Positions 9,121 to 15,655 of a DNA stretch of 15,655 nt are shown here, piece after piece. Position 1 is the stretch's first letter, and each line of letters starts with the position of its first letter. A program made the translations under genes and the position numbers. The notes beneath the pieces were generated by a model that worked only from the letters and a program-made list of their open reading frames with translations, made no database searches and was not told the DNA's origin. Location: NCBI RefSeq assembly GCF_000003605.2, contig NW_003131856.1, positions 811,465 to 827,119 on the forward strand. The letters are read 5' to 3'. This stretch comes from Saccoglossus kowalevskii. Taxonomy: Eukaryota; Hemichordata; Enteropneusta; Harrimaniidae.

Positions 9121-9429
9121 AATTTTACAATTCATTTCAATTTTGAAAACTCATTTTTATTTTATAATCCTTTTGTAAAAACCATTTTCGGTTCTGGGTT
9201 CTGTTTTTATTTTGAAAAAAACAAACAATTGTTTGAATCCATTTTCATTTTTGAAATCCGATTTTATTTTTAAAATCAAATTTTGTTTTTATTAAAATTC
9301 GTTTTCGTTTTCAAAATCTGTTTTCATTTTTAAAATCCATTTTCGTTTTTGAAATCGATTTTCATTTTTAAAATCCGTTTTCATTTTTAAAATCCATTTT
9401 CGTTTTCAAATACCATTTTCAAAATCCAT
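9121..9429. repeat. Degenerate T-rich array, period about 19 bp
   Basis: Units resemble ATCCATTTTCATTTTTAAA, alternating between TTTTCATTTTT and TTTTCGTTTT cores. About twelve or more copies are recognisable between roughly 9230 and 9420, with more decayed ones from 9121. T-tracts of four or five recur about every 9 to 10 bases, close to the helical repeat, so the region may be intrinsically bent. The array interrupts the purine-biased block on both sides of it. Confidence 0.85.
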
Positions 9430-9430
9430 T

Positions 9431-9447
9431 AGTACGGTTGCCGTACT
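9431..9447. other. Short perfect hairpin at the array edge
   Basis: AGTACGG and CCGTACT form a 7-bp perfect stem around TTG, directly after the T-rich array ends. It may mark a boundary of the array. No T-run or gene end suggests a terminator role. Confidence 0.5.
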
Positions 9448-9457
9448 GTTGCGATAA

Positions 9458-10060
9458 CACCTGACCACAGATCGAAAATGGGCTGCGATGATAAGGACTG
9501 GGTCGGACCGGAGAGAGAAGGATAAAAACTCCCCGAAATTGGATGAAAGTCAGTATATTGCAAAGAAACTGGACAGGGAGGGACAAAGTATGAAGAGACT
9601 ATGCAAAGGGACCATACAATGCAGCCTAGTATCAACGCCAACAACATGTGACCCAAGGGCCTAGAATTAACAAAATAGAAGTTACGCGGAGGCAAGAATG
9701 GAAAACCCGAAAGGTGGAGCACAGTCAAAGTGCAGACAGTCGCCAAAGACTAAGTGAGCATCTATGATCGGACTAGCAGAAGGAATGTTTATTACATATT
9801 GTACAGCAGGAGTGACATGCCCCTTATTTTGGCCAGTGATGGGCGCCAATATTCAAGGAATGAGTCACAATAATGTTACTTTGATGGAAGAATGAAGACT
9901 GTTTGGCCAGAAAAGAGAAGCGAAAAATCGGACGCTCGTACTGCAACCAAGATTAGTGATTGAACATATTCATCACAAAGGTTAGACGTCGTGGAGATAG
10001 GTGGGGAAACACCAGTGAATTGTGTGAGATGTGTGGAGAGGTTTTAACAAAACAGGTCTT
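9458..10060 (+). pseudogene. Possible decayed coding remnant, part 2
   Basis: The frame in phase with 9470 is open from 9458 to 9661. It includes RKWAAMIRTGSDRREK, SPKLDESQYIAKKLDREG and CSLVSTPTTCDPRA, then a TAG. The same frame continues to about 9983 with only a few more stops (stretches of about 31, 43 and 29 codons). One of these, from the ATG at 9764, is hydrophobic (EGMFITYCTAGV). After 9983 the readable frame shifts to RRRGDRWGNTSELCEMCGE. This could be a dead gene or transposon ORF with stops and a frameshift. It could equally be compositional, since the strand is purine-biased. No family recognised. Confidence 0.25.
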
Positions 10061-10747
10061 CTGTGCGAGTACTGATATTGATCGCTCAATCAACACAGCC
10101 TCATGTCATATCAATAGTATAACAACAGCCAGTGCAACCACCAATAGACACCAGTGCCAATTTAATATCTAAGTTTATCATACCATGGGTAATAGCTGTA
10201 AGATTGCTAGCCATTGGAAAAGAGTAAATATTTGAGCAGATTGTCAAGAAGTTAAGAAGGGCATCTCATGTACTTAAATGTGGGTGATGTTGGCTACGTT
10301 TTTCTCGTTTGTCCAGTTCTGTTGAAGATGTTGATTTGATTGCAGTGATTGGTTCATGTTTCTTTGTTTAGAGAATGTTGACATATGGAGAATATATTGA
10401 GGTACGAGAGATGAGAAAGGGAGGACCCCATAGCATAGAGTCACATACACAGGACCAATTAAAACTACGATATGTTATCAAGTCGGCTCTATGGTACACG
10501 TGTGAACACTGCATTAGTGTGTGATCAAACTATCGTTGCATTAGCGTCAAAACAAATTAGTTGGACACTTTATTACTTTTGTTTCGCATTTGTTTGTATC
10601 TTTGATTTGATTAACAGTGTGAGCAGTTAATCACTGGAAACGCATTTAGTTTTGGAACAATTCATTGTTTCCTTATTGTTTTAATTTGGAAACATTTCTG
10701 ATTGTTTACTTGCGTGATTTGCAAGACTTAAATTGTTACTAATTTCA
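10061..10747. other. Intergenic, no gene seen
   Basis: The sequence changes here from the purine-biased composition back to AT-rich DNA. No domain, repeat or RNA gene is visible. Confidence 0.5.
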
Positions 10748-11311
10748 ATGCCGTTGCATATTTCTACGTGTATGACGATATACATTCATTTGAACCTTCG
10801 TCTAGTGACCCACACCCCAAAATGTTCATTCACTGACTTTTTCGCTAAACGAAACAACATCTTAGCAACGTACGGGAAAGGTGATATGTTTATGCATATT
10901 ATACAATGGGAAACAATTCTCATATTACAGCGAGCTACTCCAAAAATAGCAAAGCAGGAAATTAGTTTCTCTGTGTCCTACAGTATTACAGATACGCTTT
11001 TTAATACATTCTTGTTGAATACAACACATGCATTTACATTTCTATTGTTCGGGTCAACTTGTTTCCATCATGAAATGTCACATCGTTTATGCGTTGTTCT
11101 CTACGAGGGACTGTGCACATATAATAGCTACCTCGCAAACACGTACTGGAGAGAATATATTGAGTACATTTGCATTGACAAAACGAAGCTAGTAGTGAAG
11201 AGCAAAGCCGGTTGGCATTTATTGGGGGAGCTATCGTCTTGTAATTCAACATGCTGCAAGGTTAGTTCGGGAAAAAATTGCCATGAATTGAACACGATAT
11301 TATATATATAA
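10748..11311 (+). CDS. Unrecognised ORF (187 aa), doubtful
   Basis: From the first ATG (10748) the frame stays open for 187 codons to TAA at 11309-11311. That is long for DNA of this composition but not beyond chance in 15 kb on two strands. The translation is odd for a protein: about 11 Cys, many His, Thr and Leu, few Gly and Asp, and no clear signal peptide, membrane segment or motif. A hydrophobic patch TTHAFTFLLFGSTCF lies about two thirds of the way along. A possible donor, CAAG|GTTAGT, lies near 11257. No promoter or polyadenylation signal is well placed. I would not treat it as a gene without transcript evidence. Confidence 0.2.
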   Translation: MPLHISTCMTIYIHLNLRLVTHTPKCSFTDFFAKRNNILATYGKGDMFMHIIQWETILILQRATPKIAKQEISFSVSYSITDTLFNTFLLNTTHAFTFLLFGSTCFHHEMSHRLCVVLYEGLCTYNSYLANTYWREYIEYICIDKTKLVVKSKAGWHLLGELSSCNSTCCKVSSGKNCHELNTILYI

Positions 11312-11423
11312 GACTTTTTTTCAGTACTTTGGCCACCGGCCTTATGTACAAATGTGAGAATATAAAGTAATTCTATTGAACACTAGAAAGTATATTTAAC
11401 AATAATATAATAATAATTATTTC
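11312..11423. other. AT-rich flank with (AAT)n run
   Basis: The run ATAATATAATAATAATTATT at about 11402-11421 lies directly 3' of the retrotransposon fragment, in that element's orientation. It may be its simple-repeat tail, as several non-LTR families end in microsatellites. Otherwise nothing is seen. Confidence 0.4.
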
Positions 11424-11822
11424 TCAACTACCCCTACTTAAAAATGCGTGTTGTAAAAAGCGTGCAAGGTTCCATTGTTTTTGTTTGTTGGTTTTCAATA
11501 ACTGTATAAACTTTGTTCGGTCTGGGTGATTACAATAGTATGGTGGAATATATTTCTCTCTTAAATCCAAATACCGTGGACAATAAAGTAGGAAATGAAA
11601 CTCATCTTCAACAAGATTCTTACAGAATTTACATAATCTATCTATTCTTGGTACATTTTCTCTTCTTCCTGTCTTAATATATAAATTGTGGGTTGAAATT
11701 CGAAAGCTACTGCAAAGTGCTTGATCATGAAACGCATTTGATATATTTTGTTTTCCAAAATGATAATTTTGACGATTTTTTACCATGTTATTAATGTAAA
11801 TAGATTTTAAAATGTGTCTCTG
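11424..11822 (-). mobile_element. Non-LTR retrotransposon fragment, C-terminal end of reverse transcriptase ORF
   Basis: The minus strand is open from just after a TAA at 11823-11825 to TGA at 11424-11426, about 132 codons. The first in-frame ATG is at 11784-11786. The translation has the layout seen at the C-terminal end of many invertebrate LINE polyproteins. FRISTHNLYIKTGR is followed by a zf-RVT-like zinc finger, CKFC at residues 52-55, then EDEFHFLLYCP (His64, Cys69), spacing C-x2-C-x8-H-x4-C. After that come LREKYIPPYY and a basic Lys/Gln-rich tail. The polymerase domain is absent, so the copy is 5'-truncated, as is common for LINE insertions. The remaining frame is intact, so the copy may be fairly young. 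The exact clade cannot be set from this end. Confidence 0.8.
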
Positions 11823-11849
11823 TTACAAGTACTTGTTAATATTAAGTGT

Positions 11850-12560
11850 GTGTTTTGCGTGAAAGCACTTTTTAAGTTTTGCGATGATAAACAGTTTTTC
11901 AATACATATTTCTGGTGGAAATGTTTTTTCAAAATGTGTGTCTAGTGAAATCACTTTTCAAAGAGTTATGATATTAAACACTTTATTAAAACATGTCATC
12001 GTTTGAGACGCTTTTCCTGTCTTGTCTAGTAAAATCACTTTTACAAGTGTTGTGATAAAAAAAACTTTTCAATACATATTCCTGGTGGAAACAATTTACA
12101 AAATGTGTGTCTAGTAAAATCACGTTTACAAGTATTGTGTTATGCCAATTAACACTTCATATAACGTTAAAAGACACTCGAACTGGGATGCACTTTTATA
12201 CATGTTTCTGGTAGGGAGACGTTTCAATACGTGCTTCTAACGGAAACGCTTTACATAATGTGTTATTTACAAAAACATCCCTGAAATGCTGCAATAAAAA
12301 CACTAACTGCGAGTATTTTCATAATATACACTTCTCGCAATTATTTAAAGTGGGAACAAGCTTTTAAACAAGCTTTTAACGTGGGAACACTTTAAATGTT
12401 TTATCACACAACATTAAAAATGTTTTATTTTAAAACAGTAATGTTGTAGAATAACTCATTTGCGATTTTAAGAAAAACACTTAATGTGTTTAATTATAAA
12501 ACACTTAAAGTAGGTACAAAATGTGTCATATTTTAAAACACTTAGAAAAACAGTGTAGTC
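11850..12560. repeat. Degenerate 28-30-bp tandem array built on AAACACTTT
   Basis: Units of about 28-30 bp resemble TCTAGTAAAATCACTTTTAC followed by AAGTGTTGT or AAAATGTGT. A higher-order block is visible: CAATACATATT plus CTGGTGGAAA recurs at about 11900 and 12070. The unit starting GTCTAGT recurs near 11938, 12024 and 12105, about 81-86 bp apart. The right part is simpler, with AAACACTTAA words, a 12-bp tandem ACAAGCTTTTAA at 12356-12379 and two GTGGGAAC words. CACTT or its complement occurs about 14 times, far above chance. No open frame follows the period. The array begins next to the 5' truncation point of the retrotransposon fragment. Confidence 0.8.
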
Positions 12561-13743
12561 GTTTCGCTCTTCTCATGCGTTACCGATGGTGAGTGCATAC
12601 ATATAAAGGTTTTAGAAGCGTCTATTGTACAACAATACCTCCAAAGTTAAAATTAAAGGAATATGTTTACGTGTGTATCTACGAACAATCTAAAACCCGG
12701 TAGTCAGGGTACTGATTCTTAAACATGCCTTTTCCATGACTACGATAATTATAGTTTAAAATAGTAGCCCTTCGCTGGGAAATTGTAGTAGTAGTTTCTG
12801 TCGATAAATAAATTGAAAAACCATTTTTTCGGGTTCGTTAAAATCATATAGTACATATGTGTAGGTACTGAGTATGTACATGAACACTAATTGATTTAGT
12901 TATGGATTTTTTGCAATTTGACTTTATATCTCGCTCGTAACTTGTGTATAAAGTATCCGAATATACAAGGATTTAGATACACAATCGAACAATTGAGGTG
13001 AATGATTTTGCTGTCACGTCTATAACATAGTAATTTACATCGTTACTATAATAGTATATATTTTCTTCGAATGAACAGTAGTTTTTTTTATCAGACTTAA
13101 TAATTGTTTAGCACTTTATTTTCCAAAACTAGTATAGTGAAATGATATAATATAAATACATATAAATATAAATGTGCAAAGTAATATTTTCAGTCCTAAT
13201 TCAGTGCATTTAGCAAGATTATACATATATATATACTTGAATTATTGGTACTTAGTATACAAAAACAAAAATATTTTCAGTTTTCCCATATTCTGAATAC
13301 AATGTTTACAACGCATTGAACAGAATGAACTAAATCCGCATACATTCACATTGTTGACTTCGCATAAACGTCGAATTTAGAAAAGTATTTAATTATAACG
13401 TGGAGTTTATCGACATAAAAAAAGATAACGAAAATGATTCGATTTGTTAACTTTTGTGTATATTATTTCTGCGTTGCCGTGCGTGAAGGATGAAACTCTT
13501 CATAACTGTAGTTAAATAATAAAACTAGGCTTTATGTAGATATGTGACTATGTGAAACCAGACAAAGGTTGGCGTCCGTCTTGCTATCCACCGGATTACA
13601 CCATATAAAGATGGAGTTCAACTTAACTCAGTTTTTAGTCCATTTAATGATCCGTCAATTGCAGGAGAGGTACGTTTTAATGATATCTTATTTATCTGAT
13701 TGCGCCAAAAATAGCTACTGTTCCAATGCAGACACAATTGTAA
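12561..13743. other. 3' flank of the GPCR gene, no other gene
   Basis: AT-rich non-coding DNA downstream of the minus-strand GPCR. Candidate polyadenylation signals on the minus strand are ATTAAA at 13676-13681 and 13643-13648, close to the stop codon, and AATAAA at 13115-13120, which would give a 3' UTR of about 620 bases. A short (AT)n run lies near 13225. A plus-strand open stretch at 13569-13790 overlaps the GPCR end and is a shadow. Confidence 0.5.
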
Positions 13744-15057
13744 TCAACGGTGTCTCTGGCGACAGAATACGGCGCGAAACATCGATTTAAAAGTCCGCCG
13801 AAATTCTTTGATTCGATAAGCATAGATAATAGGATTAATACCGGAGTTGGCGTTCACCAACATCGCCAGATAGTTGCGTAAAATACGGCTCACCTCACAC
13901 TGACTTTTCCGACAGAGAACTGTCACGGCTGTAATAATCTGATACGGCAACCAACAGAGAAGAAACATGCCGACTATAATACCCAATGTGACTACCGCTT
14001 TCATGATTCTCTTTTTTTGTGAAACAGAGTCATTCGATTTATTCCCTTTCCCTCTCGGACGTTGGATAGGCACTGGATTCGAATGATCGGCTACTGATTC
14101 AGCAGGAACAGTAACTGTGTCTGGTTCTCTTTGAGTTGAGTTGCTAGAAGATGACGTTGTTAATTGCGCGAGTGTTATCATGGATAGCGTGGAAGTGCTG
14201 CTTTCTTCTTCCGAAGCTTCTTGTATTGTGATTGTCGGAACAGGTGTGTCTCTGGTCGGCATCAATCCTTCTGCCGTACTTGACTTCAATGTGGTTTCAA
14301 GCTGAGAGACAATGTCCGCCTCACTGGGTGTCGCCTCAGTGTCTATACGTCCCGTCGGAGACATTTCATAGGTTCCCATGGTGGGATCGATGCGCTTGGT
14401 CTGACGGTAAGCAACACAAAACACCAAACCATGCACGAGAACGACGAGACTGGTTGGTACAGCCCAGCTCATCCAAAGGTAGAGCAACATATTCAGACTT
14501 TGTTTTTGCCACACCATGGGGACCGAACAGTATCCAAAATAGTACTTCTCCTCGCCGAGCCAAATATAAAGACACAGTCCCTGAGACACTGCAACAATCC
14601 ATACAACGAAAATACAAAGCTTGTACGCAAATGGAGTCATGTACCGATTGTGCCAAAATGGGCGGGTTATCGAGAAATAACGATCGATGCTAATCGTCAA
14701 CAGTTGATATATCGAAGCGTTTACTAAGATGGGAAAAAACGTGAACGATAGTAGACACTGATAAAACTGGCTGAACAGATATGGGTTTATCACAGGAACT
14801 GCCACGTATGGATACGATAAACCTACCAATATATCAGCTACAGATAGCGATACAATGAAATAATGTTCTACTGACCGTAAATTCTTGTTAATGAATACAG
14901 CAAAGAGGACCAGCGAGTTTCCCCCAACAACGCACACTGCTACGAAACTTAGACATATTACGAAATAAAGAATCTCTCCGGTTATCTCAACCGCAGGTAT
15001 ACTAGGTTCTACAGCTGACTCGTTGCTATTAGTAGTCGTATTTCCGATAGAATCCAT
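13744..15057 (-). CDS. Rhodopsin-family GPCR, adenosine-receptor-like orphan (437 aa)
   Basis: A complete seven-helix receptor in one exon. TM1 is about 27-56 (GGN, N47), TM2 about 66-90 (LSVAD, D75) and TM3 about 101-130 (C101, DRY 125-127). TM4 carries W153, TM5 about 188-216 has P201, TM6 about 352-380 has CWLP (W369), and TM7 ends NPIIY (N408). C177 in the second extracellular loop should pair with C101. N-glycosylation sites are N6 and N12, and C432 could be palmitoylated. The third cytoplasmic loop is long, about residues 219-350, and rich in Ser/Thr. INPIIYAYRIKEFRRTFK and the TM2 region resemble adenosine receptors. However, residue 3.32 is Phe, not the amine-binding Asp, and the adenosine contacts N6.55 and H7.43 are Thr376 and Asn402. 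The ligand is therefore unknown. I chose the ATG at 15055-15057 (G at -3 and +4). An in-frame ATG at 15088-15090 has a poor context. An upstream in-frame TAA at 15202-15204 closes the frame. Confidence 0.95.
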   Translation of the reverse strand: MDSIGNTTTNSNESAVEPSIPAVEITGEILYFVICLSFVAVCVVGGNSLVLFAVFINKNLRSVEHYFIVSLSVADILVGLSYPYVAVPVINPYLFSQFYQCLLSFTFFPILVNASIYQLLTISIDRYFSITRPFWHNRYMTPFAYKLCIFVVWIVAVSQGLCLYIWLGEEKYYFGYCSVPMVWQKQSLNMLLYLWMSWAVPTSLVVLVHGLVFCVAYRQTKRIDPTMGTYEMSPTGRIDTEATPSEADIVSQLETTLKSSTAEGLMPTRDTPVPTITIQEASEEESSTSTLSMITLAQLTTSSSSNSTQREPDTVTVPAESVADHSNPVPIQRPRGKGNKSNDSVSQKKRIMKAVVTLGIIVGMFLLCWLPYQIITAVTVLCRKSQCEVSRILRNYLAMLVNANSGINPIIYAYRIKEFRRTFKSMFRAVFCRQRHR

Positions 15058-15655
15058 ATCTACTGAATAAATATGTTGAGTGTAAAACATATGGTGTTCC
15101 AGAAGACTTCCTTCACGTTGTTTATGAGGTTGTTGACAATCTGTCAAAAACTTGCTCTTTGAAATATGTAATGTCTTAGTAAGCGGAGTGATACGTGAAC
15201 TTTAAGTAAAATGTCACTCATTATTGTAAATTGAGAAGTCGTGACAAATTGGAAACGCAATTTCGAGAAAATCGTTCAAGTTGCTCCTGTCCAGAAGCGA
15301 GTAACTTAAATTTCCATATCATTGCCATATCAAAGATACCGAATACGTGCTATTTTGTGTCATTATATGTTATTAAAGTCTAGTTAAACCAAACCCATTC
15401 AAAAGTACACATACGTATTTGCCACGTGCACTCGACCCATGTTTATAATATCCGTTGGTGAGAACAAGAGTGAATATTATGGATTACCTGAAAACTACCT
15501 TGCGTTCAACAGTCGATGTTTAATGCAAACTCTTGAACGTTACTAAAATGGGTTATTCGGGGTCCTCTCAAAATGCTTGTTGACTATCATTTCCCAAGTT
15601 CTTATAGCGTAGAAACGATCTGAGATATAAATCATAAATCATCTGTTCTATTTTT
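15058..15655. other. 5' flank of the GPCR gene
   Basis: This contains the 5' UTR and possibly the promoter of the minus-strand receptor. The receptor frame stays open upstream to 15201 without a further ATG beyond 15090. I see no clear TATA box, initiator or other gene. A 5' non-coding exon could lie beyond the window. Confidence 0.4.

Noticed and set aside
8917-9135. Minus-strand open frames over the purine-biased block, and 9429-9746 on the same strand
   Set aside because: They are hydrophobic translations produced by the pyrimidine-rich complement. No motif is present.
9077-9446. GTACGGCAA and TTGCCGTAC facing each other around the T-rich array
   Set aside because: Nine-base inverted matches are expected many times by chance in a window of this size, and no target duplication accompanies them.
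11295-11312. TATA-like run TATTATATATATAAG
   Set aside because: No gene starts downstream on the plus strand, and such runs are common in AT-rich DNA.
14232-14727. Several open frames of 96 to 153 codons on both strands inside the GPCR
   Set aside because: They are shadows of the receptor coding sequence in other frames.

Overview
The window looks like nuclear DNA of an invertebrate animal. It is AT-rich, with coding exons separated by GT-AG introns, AATAAA signals, satellite-like tandem arrays and fragments of eukaryotic transposons. The two clear genes are animal neuro-signalling receptors. One is the C-terminal part of a Cys-loop anion channel with the PAR pore motif. The other is a single-exon rhodopsin-family GPCR. 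I cannot name the species. A lophotrochozoan or other marine invertebrate fits the channel type and the retrotransposon fragment, but this is inference.

Layout. 1-347 is a degenerate tandem repeat with a period of about 69 bp. 767-963 is a small transposon-like insertion with 12-bp terminal inverted repeats and a TAA duplication, which fits a PIF/Harbinger MITE. 1185-2928 (+) holds the last three exons of the Cys-loop channel (M1-M2, M3, M4). Its extracellular ligand-binding exons lie to the left of the window. 2929-13743 is mostly intergenic. It contains an eight-copy 26-bp array (3637-3857), a 36-bp-stem hairpin of pri-miRNA geometry (5348-5433) and a GC-richer, purine-biased block that may be decayed coding sequence (about 8626-10060). 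A T-rich array with a period of about 19 bp interrupts that block. Further right come an unrecognised 187-codon ORF (10748-11311), a retrotransposon 3' fragment on the minus strand (11424-11822) and a degenerate 28-30-bp array built on AAACACTTT (11850-12560). 13744-15057 (-) is a complete GPCR of 437 residues. Its C-terminal half resembles adenosine receptors, but it lacks their ligand-contact residues.

The two receptor genes are about 10.8 kb apart and convergent, so the intergenic DNA lies 3' of both. Nothing in the sequence links their functions beyond both being membrane receptors. The least explained pieces are the hairpin, the AAACACTTT array and the purine-biased block. I see no operon, CRISPR array, rRNA or convincing tRNA.
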